From the NCBI RefSeq assembly GCF_001420995.1, contig NZ_CP012184.1:3084501-3148500 (forward strand): a stretch of DNA of 64,000 bases, read 5' to 3'. The notes under the pieces are model-generated. The model was given only the letters and a program-made list of their open reading frames with translations. It was not told the DNA's origin and searched no databases. Below are positions 57,127 through 64,000 of this stretch, in pieces. A program made the translations under genes and the position numbers. Every line of letters starts with the position of its first letter. Position 1 is the stretch's first letter. Source of the stretch: Pseudonocardia sp. EC080619-01. Its GTDB lineage: Bacteria > Actinomycetota > Actinomycetes > Mycobacteriales > Pseudonocardiaceae.

Positions 57127-58782
57127 ATGCCGAGCACGTTGAACGGAATCCCCGCGAGCCCGGGCCGGGCCGGCGGCCGCGTCGTCCGGGTCGCCGAGCC
57201 GCCGGGCGAGCCGGCCGCGGGACCCGCACCCGCGGACCCCGCCGCCGAGGCGGCGCGGATCGCGCCCGCCGTCGAGCTGGTGTCGGAACGCCTCACCGCG
57301 CGCGCGGCCACCGTCTCCGGGGACGCGCGGGAGGTGCTGGAGGCGACCGTGACGATGGTCGGCGATCCCGCCCTGCTGGAGAACGCGCAGAACCTGGTCA
57401 CCGGCGAGGGCCGCCCGGCCGCGCGTGCGGTGTGGGAGGCGGCAGGGCAGTTCGCCGAGCTGATGTCGTCGATGGGCGGCTACATGGCCGAGCGCGCCCG
57501 CGACATCCACGACGTCCGGGACCGGATCGTGGCCGAGCTGCTCGGCCTGCCCGCCCCGGGCGTCGCCGAGCTCGACGCGCCCGCCGTGCTCGTCGCCGGC
57601 GACCTCGCCCCGGCCGACACCGCGGGCCTGCGGCCCGGTGTCGCGCTGGCCCTCGTCACCGAGCAGGGCGGACCGACCAGCCACACCGCGATCCTCGCCC
57701 GCTCCCTGGGGATCCCCGCCGTCGTCGGGTGCGCGGGTGCGCGGGCGCTGGCCGAGGGCACCGCCGTGACCGTCGACGGCGGCACCGGTGAGGTCGCCGA
57801 GGTCGCGACCCTCGACGAGGCGACCGCCTTCGCCTCCGTCGCCTCGGTCGAGGCCGACTGGGACGGGACGGGCCGCACGGCCGACGGTCACGTCGTCCCG
57901 CTGCTGGCGAACGTCGGTGACGGCCCGGGCGCGGCGAAGGGTGCCGCCGACGGCGCCGAGGGCGTCGGCCTGTTCCGCACCGAGCTCGCCTTCCTCGCCG
58001 CGGCCGAGGAGCCTGCCGAGGCGCGGCAGCGGGAGGTCTACGCCGCGGTGCTCTCCGCGTTCGCCGGGAGGCCGGTCACCGCCCGGACCCTCGACGCCGG
58101 TGCCGACAAGCCGTTGCCGTTCCTGTCGCTCGACGGCGAGCCCAACCCCGCGCTCGGCGTCCGTGGCCTGCGGATCGCCCGGGTCCCGGGCAACGGCGAC
58201 GGCGTCCTCGACCGCCAGCTCGCGGCACTCGCCGCGGCGGCGAAGGAGACGGGTGCCGAGCTGAAGGTGATGGCGCCGATGGTGGCCACCGCCGAGGAGG
58301 CCCGCTGGTTCGTCGAGCGCTGTCGCGCGCACGGCATCGCGCAGGCCGGCGTCATGATCGAGATCCCGGCTGCGGTGCTGACCGCCGACGAGATCATGGC
58401 CGAGGTCGACTTCGTCTCGGTCGGCACCAACGACCTGGCCCAGTACCTGTTCGCGGCGGATCGCCAGTCCGGGCCGGTCGCGGCACTCAACGACCCGTGG
58501 CAGCCCGCGCTGCTGCGCCTGATCGGCCTGCTCGGCGAGGCCTCGGCCCGCACCGGCACGCCGGTCGGCGTCTGTGGCGAGGCCGCGGCCGACGCGGCGC
58601 TCGCGCCGGTGCTCGTCGGGCTGGGGGTGGCGAGCCTGTCGATGGGATCCGGCGCGCTGGCCGCCGTCGGTGCGGCGCTCGGCTCGGTGGATCTGGAGCA
58701 GTGCCGGGACCGGGCCCGCGCCGCATGCGCGGCGGCCGACCCGATCGGGGCGCGGCGTGCGGTGTCGGAGCTGGGTGACTGA
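57127..58782 (+). CDS. ptsI: PTS enzyme I (phosphoenolpyruvate-protein phosphotransferase)
   Basis: 551 residues, slightly shorter than the usual 570. GGPTSHTAILARSLGIPAVVG has the phosphorylated His186; GLFRTELAFL, RTLDAGADKPLPFL, and VSVGTNDLAQYLFAADR with GVCGEAAAD are the C-terminal PEP-binding motifs. It uses PEP to phosphorylate HPr. ATG 57127 has GGGAG six bases upstream. It is divergent from the fructose operon, so general PTS (EI) and fructose-specific genes share a control region. Confidence 0.95.
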   Translation: MPSTLNGIPASPGRAGGRVVRVAEPPGEPAAGPAPADPAAEAARIAPAVELVSERLTARAATVSGDAREVLEATVTMVGDPALLENAQNLVTGEGRPAARAVWEAAGQFAELMSSMGGYMAERARDIHDVRDRIVAELLGLPAPGVAELDAPAVLVAGDLAPADTAGLRPGVALALVTEQGGPTSHTAILARSLGIPAVVGCAGARALAEGTAVTVDGGTGEVAEVATLDEATAFASVASVEADWDGTGRTADGHVVPLLANVGDGPGAAKGAADGAEGVGLFRTELAFLAAAEEPAEARQREVYAAVLSAFAGRPVTARTLDAGADKPLPFLSLDGEPNPALGVRGLRIARVPGNGDGVLDRQLAALAAAAKETGAELKVMAPMVATAEEARWFVERCRAHGIAQAGVMIEIPAAVLTADEIMAEVDFVSVGTNDLAQYLFAADRQSGPVAALNDPWQPALLRLIGLLGEASARTGTPVGVCGEAAADAALAPVLVGLGVASLSMGSGALAAVGAALGSVDLEQCRDRARAACAAADPIGARRAVSELGD

Positions 58783-59086
58783 ACGGCGACACCTCCTTAC
58801 GGATGATGCTTCGGCATCATGGATCGCTCTCTGTGACGCACTGGAGCGATCGGAGCAGGTTTGGGATGCGCTGTCCGGGGCGGAGCCTCCGCTCGTCGCG
58901 CGGGAGTGGCCGCTGATCGGCCGTAAGCCCGGCCGCCGACGGGTGGAGCCGCTGGTCGCAGGCCGGTGCGGGTCCACCCCAGCGGGGCGTCCCCAGGTTG
59001 CCGCACGCCACTCGCGGTTGTTGGGTCGGCACACGGCGTGATCCACCGCTCGGGTCCGTCGACGGAGACGATCAGGGGGCCCGCCC
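58783..59086. other. 304-base gap after ptsI with two small hairpins
   Basis: ATGATGC-TTCG-GCATCAT (58803-58820) is a hairpin with a stable UUCG loop, 20 bases after the ptsI stop, and is a likely terminator. GATCGCTC (58822-58829) / GAGCGATC (58844-58851) forms a second stem with a 14-base loop. An open frame of 87 codons from a GTG overlapping the ptsI stop crosses both stems; it lacks a ribosome site and homology I recognise, so it is not called. The rest holds only the unremarkable upstream region of the DICT gene. Confidence 0.5.
58803..58820 (+). terminator. UUCG-loop hairpin after ptsI
   Basis: Seven perfect base pairs (58803-58809 with 58814-58820) closed by TTCG, an unusually stable tetraloop in RNA. 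Located 21 bases past the ptsI stop. No U-tract follows. Confidence 0.55.
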
Positions 59087-61012
59087 ATGTCCGGCACCGA
59101 GGGACCGCTCGCGTACGCCGTCCGGGTGGCTGCCGAACAGGCCTACGTCGACGGTCTGTCCGAGGGGCGCCGGGAGGCGTGGGAGCGCGCGTCCGGCGCG
59201 ACGCCCGAGCCGTCGTCGAAGCGGCTGCTCGTGCACCTGTCGCACTCGATCGAGCGTGCGGTGATGTCCGGGCCGCGGATCGACCCGACCGTCGTCGTGG
59301 CGCTGTTCCAGCGGCTGCCGTTCTTCGACCGCGAGCGCGAGGTCTACGCGCGGATGGCCGAGGCGGGCATCCACGTCGTCGTCGGGTTCGTCGACGGCAG
59401 CGCGCACGACGTGCCGGAGGGGATCCATCTCGTCACCCTCGACCCGGACGAGCCGCTGGCCGACGAGTGGACGGTCGTCGCCGCGGGTCCCGAGGCGGGT
59501 GCATTCCTGGTCGCGACCGACCAGCACGCCCGTGACCCGCAGGAGAGCGGTCCCGAGGCGGGCCGGGTGTTCCTCGGCCGGTGGGGCTACTCCCGCGCGC
59601 AGGCCGGCAGCGAGCTGGCCCGGCTGCGGTTCGCCCTCGGCGACCGGCTCGACCCGACGATCCGGCGCACGATCGACGAGCTCCTCGCCCGGTCGATGCC
59701 GGCCGGCGGCGACCCGGCCGCCTCGTCCGGCACGCCGGGCGAGGCCTGGGCGACCACCTCGCTGAACCACATGATCGACCGCTTGCTGTCGGTCCGGGCG
59801 GGTACCCGCGAGCTCCGTGCCCAGCTGGCCGACGCGCAGCAGGCCGCGGCCGCCCGCACCGCCGCCGTCGTGGATCCCGCCAGCGGGCTGCCGACCGCCG
59901 ACGTCCTGAACCGCTGGACGGACACCGCGGGGCCGGAGGCGCTCCCGGTCGGGGTCGCGCTGTTCGACCTGCCCGGGCTGAGCGGCGACCGGGTCCGCGA
60001 CGACGACCGGGCCTCCTACTTCGCGGCGCACCAGGTCGCGGCCGCGCTGACCCAGCCGCTCGGGCCGGTCGACACCGCGGTCCGGCTGTCGGAGCGGCGG
60101 TTCGCGCTGGTCCTGCCCGGGGCGTCGGAGCGGCACCTGGCGGGGGTGTGCGACCGGGTCGGTGAGCAGCTGGAGCTGGCCTCGCACGGGTACCCGGGTG
60201 TGCCGCTGCACGGCCGGGTGGCGCTGATGTGCACCCGGACGCGGCCGCTGCCGGTCGACGACCTGCGTGCCGCGCTGGGGCACCTCCCGGAGGACCCGGC
60301 GGGCCACGGCCCCGTCGACGCCGGCGAGACCCCCGCGGGCGACCGCATCGTGGTCGCGGCGGCGGGCCTCGCGGAGTCCGCGACGGGCCTCGCGGAGTCC
60401 GGGGGCCGGTCGGAGCTCCCCGTCGCCACGACGGAGGAGAGCGACGGACCGGACCGCGCGGGGGGCGCCGCCGCGCGGGGGCACGACGCCACGACCGGAT
60501 CCCCGGACGCGGGGGCCACGGGAGAGGGCTCCGGCGTGCAGGACGACCGGATCGGCGCGTGGGACGTCCCCGGCGCGGGCCGGCGCCCGGAGGCGGGCCG
60601 TCCCACCCCGTACGAGCGCCCGTCCGCACCGGAGCACCGGGCCTCGGCCGAGGGGACGCACCGGGCCCCGCCGGTCGACGACGGCGGCGCCCCGTACCGC
60701 TCCTGGCCGCCCACGCGCGTCGGCACCGCGGGCCGGCCCGGCGGCACCGGTCACGACTCCGTCGGCCCGCCGGCGCACGCGCACGCACCGGAGCCGCAGC
60801 AGGCGCCGCCGGTGTCCCGCCCCCGGCCCTACCTCGACGCCGGGTCCGGCGCCGGCAGGACCGACGACGACCCGCGGAACGCCGCGCAGCAGGCGCTCCG
60901 GCGTCTCGCGCCCGGCTCCACCGGCAACGGCGACGACCGGGCGCGCGACGACGTGTTCACCGACCTGTCCGACACGGGCGGCCGCAACGGCACCGGTCAC
61001 CCCGGGTGGTGA
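59087..61012 (+). CDS. DICT sensory domain protein with degenerate GGDEF-like domain and long disordered tail
   Basis: 641 residues. Residues ~40-160 (LLVHLSHSIERAVM, VVVALFQRLPFFDRE, YARMAEAGIHVVVGFVD) match the DICT domain, found next to diguanylate-cyclase and two-component modules. Residues ~260-400 have the GGDEF fold (VVDPASGLPTADVLNRW, VGVALFDLPGL, VRLSERRFALVLPGAS), but the GGDEF active loop reads SERRF, so cyclase activity is unlikely. Residues ~420-641 are Gly/Pro/Asp/Arg-rich and probably disordered. No membrane segment. It could be a c-di-GMP- or light-responsive signalling scaffold, but the role is unknown. Confidence 0.78.
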   Translation: MSGTEGPLAYAVRVAAEQAYVDGLSEGRREAWERASGATPEPSSKRLLVHLSHSIERAVMSGPRIDPTVVVALFQRLPFFDREREVYARMAEAGIHVVVGFVDGSAHDVPEGIHLVTLDPDEPLADEWTVVAAGPEAGAFLVATDQHARDPQESGPEAGRVFLGRWGYSRAQAGSELARLRFALGDRLDPTIRRTIDELLARSMPAGGDPAASSGTPGEAWATTSLNHMIDRLLSVRAGTRELRAQLADAQQAAAARTAAVVDPASGLPTADVLNRWTDTAGPEALPVGVALFDLPGLSGDRVRDDDRASYFAAHQVAAALTQPLGPVDTAVRLSERRFALVLPGASERHLAGVCDRVGEQLELASHGYPGVPLHGRVALMCTRTRPLPVDDLRAALGHLPEDPAGHGPVDAGETPAGDRIVVAAAGLAESATGLAESGGRSELPVATTEESDGPDRAGGAAARGHDATTGSPDAGATGEGSGVQDDRIGAWDVPGAGRRPEAGRPTPYERPSAPEHRASAEGTHRAPPVDDGGAPYRSWPPTRVGTAGRPGGTGHDSVGPPAHAHAPEPQQAPPVSRPRPYLDAGSGAGRTDDDPRNAAQQALRRLAPGSTGNGDDRARDDVFTDLSDTGGRNGTGHPGW

Positions 61013-61038
61013 CCCGGGGCGACCGTGCCGGGTGGTGA

Positions 61039-61884
61039 TCAGCCCGCGAGGAAGTCGAGCAGCGCCCGGTTGAACTCCTCGGCGTGCGTGGCGTTGAGGC
61101 CGTGCGGCCCGCCCTCGATCAGCGCGAGCTGCGCGCCCTTGATCGACTCGTGGGACCGCTTGCCGGAGACCTCGAACGGCACGATCCCGTCCGAGTCGCC
61201 GTGGATCACCAGGGTGGGTACGCCCGCGTCGGACACCTTCTGCACGTCGCCGCGCAGGTCGGTCCGGCCGAACGCGGTGATGCAGTCCAGCGTGCCCTTC
61301 GGCGAGGCGAACTCGGCGATCGCCCGGTGGTACAGCCGGTTCGGCTCGCTGATCAGGTCGGTCCGGTCCCCGGCCGCGAAGAAGCCCGTCGTGAACTCCT
61401 CGAGGAACGCGATCCGGTCGCCGGTCACGCCGGCCTGGAACTGCTCGATGGTGGCGTCGTCGAGCCCGCCGTCCGGCTTGTCGTCGGACTTGTACAGGTA
61501 GGGCGGCACGGCGGCGGCGAGCACCGCCTTCGCGACCCGGTCGGTGCCGTGCCTCGCGATGTAGCGGACGACCTCGCCGCCGCCCATCGAGAAGCCGACC
61601 AGCGTCGCCTCGCGCAGGTCCAGGTGGACGAGCAGGGCGTGCAGGTCGTCGGCGAAGGTGTCGTAGTCGTAGCCGTCCCACGGCTGGGAGGACCCACCGA
61701 AGCCGCGGCGGTCGTAGGTGACGACCCGGTGACCGGCCTCGACCAGTGCCGGGACCTGCTTCTCCCAGGACCGGCCGGACAGCGGCCAGCCGTGGACCAG
61801 GACGACCGGGGCGCCGGAGCCCTGGTCGGTGTAGTGGAGTTCGACCGGGGTGCCGTTCTGGTTGCCGACGCTGAGCTGGGGCAT
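61039..61884 (-). CDS. Alpha/beta hydrolase, non-heme chloroperoxidase-like
   Basis: 281 residues. VVLVHGWPLSGRSWEKQVPAL, YDRRGFGGSSQPW and LVGFSMGGGEVVRYIARHG are the hallmark blocks of cofactor-free haloperoxidases/esterases, with Ser in GFSMGG, Asp in IHGDSDGIVP and His in GGPHGLNATH. In vivo these usually act as esterases or perhydrolases. ATG 61884 has AGGAGG upstream. It is transcribed alone, leftward, and faces the DICT gene. Confidence 0.9.
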   Translation of the reverse strand: MPQLSVGNQNGTPVELHYTDQGSGAPVVLVHGWPLSGRSWEKQVPALVEAGHRVVTYDRRGFGGSSQPWDGYDYDTFADDLHALLVHLDLREATLVGFSMGGGEVVRYIARHGTDRVAKAVLAAAVPPYLYKSDDKPDGGLDDATIEQFQAGVTGDRIAFLEEFTTGFFAAGDRTDLISEPNRLYHRAIAEFASPKGTLDCITAFGRTDLRGDVQKVSDAGVPTLVIHGDSDGIVPFEVSGKRSHESIKGAQLALIEGGPHGLNATHAEEFNRALLDFLAG

Positions 61885-61961
61885 GGAGCGGACTCCTCCT
61901 GAAGATCGATCGTGCGCAACTCTTCGGAAGGTGATACCCGGACGCGGGCGGGTGTATTCCC

Positions 61962-62279
61962 CTAGTGCCCGGCGGGCTCGCGCTGCAGGACGCGCTCCAG
62001 CACGGCGCGGATCGTCGGGTCCTCGACGGTGTAGTAGACGAACGTCCCCTCCCGCCGGTTCTCGACCAGCCCGGCCAGCCGCAGCTTGGCGAGGTGCTGG
62101 CTCACCGCGGTGGGGGCGGCCCCGACCAGCTCGGCGAGGCAGGCGACCGAGGTCTCGCCCTGCAGCAGCGCCCAGAGGATCTTGATCCGGGTCGGGTCGG
62201 ACAGCATGCGCAGCGCGTCCGCGGCGCGGCGGACGTCGTCCTCGGGCGGCATCGCGAAGCCGGGGATGGACTCGTGCAC
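61962..62279 (-). CDS. ArsR/SmtB-family metal-responsive repressor (KmtR-like)
   Basis: 105 residues. ALRMLSDPTRIKILWALLQGE, SVACLAELVGAAPTAVSQHLAKLRLAGLV and NRREGTFVYYTV are the winged-helix blocks, closest by eye to mycobacterial KmtR. A His at residue 2 (if GTG 62279 is used) and the final His recall N- and C-terminal metal ligands of NmtR/KmtR-type nickel/cobalt sensors. An internal ATG at 62252 would lose the first. It is divergent from a P1B-type metal ATPase gene, so it is probably the repressor of metal export. Confidence 0.87.
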   Translation of the reverse strand: MHESIPGFAMPPEDDVRRAADALRMLSDPTRIKILWALLQGETSVACLAELVGAAPTAVSQHLAKLRLAGLVENRREGTFVYYTVEDPTIRAVLERVLQREPAGH

Positions 62280-62341
62280 GACGCCGAGGATACCTGCGGA
62301 GCTGCGCGGATGGTCCGTCGTCTCACCAGCTGGATGTCTGC

Positions 62342-62372
62342 TTGCTTATCTTCATGCATACGCAGGTACTGT
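62342..62372 (+). promoter_or_regulatory. Promoter of the metal ATPase gene with an imperfect dyad
   Basis: TACTGT (62367-62372) is a -10-like hexamer seven bases before the ATG at 62380, again pointing to a leaderless mRNA. TTGCTT (62342-62347) could be a -35 with a long 19-base spacer. 62347-62368 form an imperfect 22-base dyad (TA-x-CT-x-C-x-T repeated in mirror), typical in form for an ArsR/SmtB operator. The stretch is the most A+T-rich in this end of the window. Confidence 0.5.
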
Positions 62373-62379
62373 CGTTCGC

Positions 62380-64000
62380 ATGCGCACCGCACTCGCACTG
62401 CCCGAGGTCCGCTGGGCCGGGGCGGCCCTGCTGGCCTTCCTCGCCGCCACCGGGCTGTCGCTCGCGGGGGCACCCTGGTCCGTGGTGGTGGCCCTCTACC
62501 TGGCCTGTTACGTCCTGGGCGGCTGGGAACCCGCGGTGGAGGGAGTGAAGGCGCTGGCCGAGAAGCGGCTCGACGTCGACCTGCTGATGGTCGTGGCGGC
62601 CGCCGCCGCGGCCTCGATCGGCCAGTGGTTCGACGGCGGCCTGCTCATCGTCATCTTCGCGACGTCCGGTGCGCTCGAGGCGGTGATGACGGCGCGGACC
62701 CGGGCCGATATCGACTCGTTGCTCGATCTCGCGCCGGAGACCGCCACGCTGGTCGAGGACGGGACCGAGCGGCGGGTCCCCGCGGCCGGGCTGGTCGCCG
62801 GCCAGACCGTCGTCGTACGGCCCGGCGAGCGGATCCCCGGCGACGGCCGGGTGCTCGACGGCGTGTCCGAGGTGGACACCGCGGCGCTCACCGGCGAGCC
62901 GGTGCCGGTCCGCCGTGAGGCCGGCGACGACGTGCTCGCCGGCACCGTCAACGGCACCGGCGTGCTGCGGGTGCGGGTGCTGCGCGACGCCGCGGACACC
63001 GTCGTCGCGGGGGTGGCGGCGCAGGTCGAGCGCGCCGCCGGGACGAAGGCGAACCGTCAGCTGTTCATCGAGAAGGTCGAGCAGCGGTACTCGGTGATCG
63101 TCGTCGTGGCGACCGTGCTGCTGCTCGCGGTGCCACTGCTGCTCGGTGCCGCGTTCGAGGAGACCCTGCTCCGCGCGATCGTGTTCATGATCGTCGCGTC
63201 GCCGTGCGCGATCGTCCTGGCGACGATGCCGCCGCTGCTCGCGGCCGTCGCGGTGGCCGGCCGTCGCGGCACACTGGTCAAGGACGTCACCGTGCTCGAG
63301 GCGCTCGCCGACGTCGACTCCGTCGTGCTCGACAAGACCGGCACCCTCACCTCCGGCCGGCCGCAGGTCGTCGCGGCCACCGCGCTCGGCGGCCGCTCCA
63401 CCGACGACGTGCTCGCCCTGGCGGCGGCGGCCGAGGTGGGCAGCGAGCACGTGCTCGGCCGCGCGGTGCGCCGGCACGCCCTCGACCGTGGCCTCGACCT
63501 GCCCGTCGCGACGGGGTTCGCGGCGGTCCCCGGCGAGGGGGTGCGGGCGTCGGTCGGCGGGCACGAGGTGCTCGTCGGCAGGCCCGAGCTGCTCGACGCC
63601 CCGGACGGGCCGGCCGGCGCGCTGGTCGCGGAGGTGCAGGAGGCCGGGCGGACCGCCGTCGTCGTGCTGGTGGGCGGGGCGCCGGTGGGCGTGCTCGGGC
63701 TCGCCGACGAGCCCCGCCCGGGCGCGGCGGAGGCCCTCGCCGACGTGCGACGCGTGGTCGGCGGGGAGCCCGAGGTCCTCACCGGTGACGCGTTGCGCCC
63801 GGCCCGGGTGCTCGCCGACCGGCTCGGCCTGACCGGTGTGCGTGCCGGGTTGCTGCCCGCGGACAAGGTCGACGTCGTGCGGGAGCGGCAGGACGCCGGG
63901 CGCCGGGTGCTGGCCGCCGGCGACGGCATCAACGACGCGCCGCTGCTGGCGTCCGCCGACGTCGGGCTGGTCGTCTCGGACGGCGCCGGGGCGCTCTCGC
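62380..64000 (+). CDS. ctpD: P1B-type heavy-metal ATPase, CtpD/P1B-4-like, C-terminus beyond the window
   Basis: 540 codons are present; the gene runs off the end. It lacks an N-terminal metal-binding domain. Helices occupy about residues 10-50 and 65-100; VDTAALTGEPVPV is the actuator TGE loop; SPC (274-276) in the transport helix replaces the CPC of copper pumps; DKTGTLTSG has the phosphorylated Asp318; AGDGINDAPLLASADVG is the hinge. The SPC motif and six-helix plan mark the P1B-4 group (Co2+, also Fe2+), including mycobacterial CtpD. It exports metal. The diagnostic last-helix motif is not visible. Confidence 0.9.
   Translation, partial: MRTALALPEVRWAGAALLAFLAATGLSLAGAPWSVVVALYLACYVLGGWEPAVEGVKALAEKRLDVDLLMVVAAAAAASIGQWFDGGLLIVIFATSGALEAVMTARTRADIDSLLDLAPETATLVEDGTERRVPAAGLVAGQTVVVRPGERIPGDGRVLDGVSEVDTAALTGEPVPVRREAGDDVLAGTVNGTGVLRVRVLRDAADTVVAGVAAQVERAAGTKANRQLFIEKVEQRYSVIVVVATVLLLAVPLLLGAAFEETLLRAIVFMIVASPCAIVLATMPPLLAAVAVAGRRGTLVKDVTVLEALADVDSVVLDKTGTLTSGRPQVVAATALGGRSTDDVLALAAAAEVGSEHVLGRAVRRHALDRGLDLPVATGFAAVPGEGVRASVGGHEVLVGRPELLDAPDGPAGALVAEVQEAGRTAVVVLVGGAPVGVLGLADEPRPGAAEALADVRRVVGGEPEVLTGDALRPARVLADRLGLTGVRAGLLPADKVDVVRERQDAGRRVLAAGDGINDAPLLASADVGLVVSDGAGALS

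Noticed and set aside
1..64000. CRISPR arrays, tRNA or rRNA genes, prophage or insertion sequences
   Set aside because: No regularly spaced repeats, no cloverleaf with a GGTTC-type arm, no transposase or phage structural genes were found on either strand.

Overview
The window is a 64 kb piece of a very GC-rich actinobacterial chromosome (roughly 72-75% G+C by eye). It most likely comes from Pseudonocardia or a close relative. This is inferred from gene content: a secreted resuscitation-promoting factor, a fadE5-fadA2-fabG4-htdX block known from mycobacteria, an F420-type luciferase-like oxidoreductase, DUF1707 proteins, a SigJ-type ECF sigma factor, a DICT-domain protein, frequent GTG starts and 4-base GTGA/ATGA stop-start overlaps. 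No rRNA, tRNA, CRISPR array, prophage or intact insertion sequence was seen. Most of it reads as core or lineage-specific chromosome.

Layout. 1-3.2 kb: a cut-off alcohol dehydrogenase, a PadR regulator with a DUF1707 membrane protein, and small membrane and methyltransferase genes. 3.2-7.9 kb: the Rpf gene behind a 0.4 kb leader, a coupled leftward operon (two alpha/beta hydrolases and an F420-type oxidoreductase), a NERD protein and a DUF1992 protein. 8-15.5 kb: an ArsR/SRPBCC pair with a readable autoregulatory promoter, membrane genes, a NarL-type two-component system, aroQ, a VOC protein, a Gfo/Idh/MocA oxidoreductase and a POT peptide transporter. 15.5-22 kb: LexA-like palindromes, an AraC regulator opposite an NmrA-like reductase and a DUF1772 protein, a hairpin-rich gene-free stretch, SigJ with an FAD oxidoreductase, an SDR and a bifunctional-nuclease-family protein. 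22-25.3 kb: an ABC exporter broken by one frameshift and a Bcr/CflA-type exporter. 25.3-31.6 kb: the fatty-acid block. 31.6-41.2 kb: a 25-codon mini-gene, an aminotransferase, a membrane adenylate cyclase, an acyl-CoA ligase, and an AcoR-like activator facing a Baeyer-Villiger monooxygenase plus hydrolase. 41.2-52.9 kb: prolyl oligopeptidase, a ycsG-ycsF-ycsI-like operon with its GntR regulator, an AviRa-like rRNA methyltransferase, ppc and a GH42 beta-galactosidase. 53-58.8 kb: a complete fructose phosphotransferase locus. 59-64 kb: a DICT/GGDEF-like protein, a chloroperoxidase-like hydrolase, and an ArsR repressor opposite a P1B-type metal ATPase that runs off the end.

How genes work together. 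The fructose locus supplies every PTS step (EI, HPr, EIIA, EIIBC), then FruK, under a DeoR-type FruR; three 12-base-spaced direct repeats lie in the shared promoter. FadE5, FadA2, FabG4 and HtdX together cover acyl-CoA dehydrogenation, thiolysis, ketoreduction and (de)hydration, with a TetR gene overlapping fadE5. The monooxygenase would make esters or lactones and the next gene could hydrolyse them. PxpA, an Nramp-like carrier and a DUF1445 protein form one operon, but the PxpB and PxpC partners are not here.

Most worth a second look: (1) the stretch at 18.42-18.69 kb, which starts with a LexA-like box and an extended -10 and continues through four clear hairpins, one with 16-base perfect arms; (2) near-identical direct repeats, carrying the same LexA-like core, on both sides of the AraC/NmrA/DUF1772 module; (3) a palindromic repeat whose arms supply the last codons and stop codons of genes, in one case of both convergent genes; (4) a single-base frameshift at the Q-loop of the ABC exporter; (5) the 25-codon mini-gene with an ideal ribosome site behind a 16-base palindrome. 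Function calls rest on motif recognition by eye; no searches or folding calculations were run.
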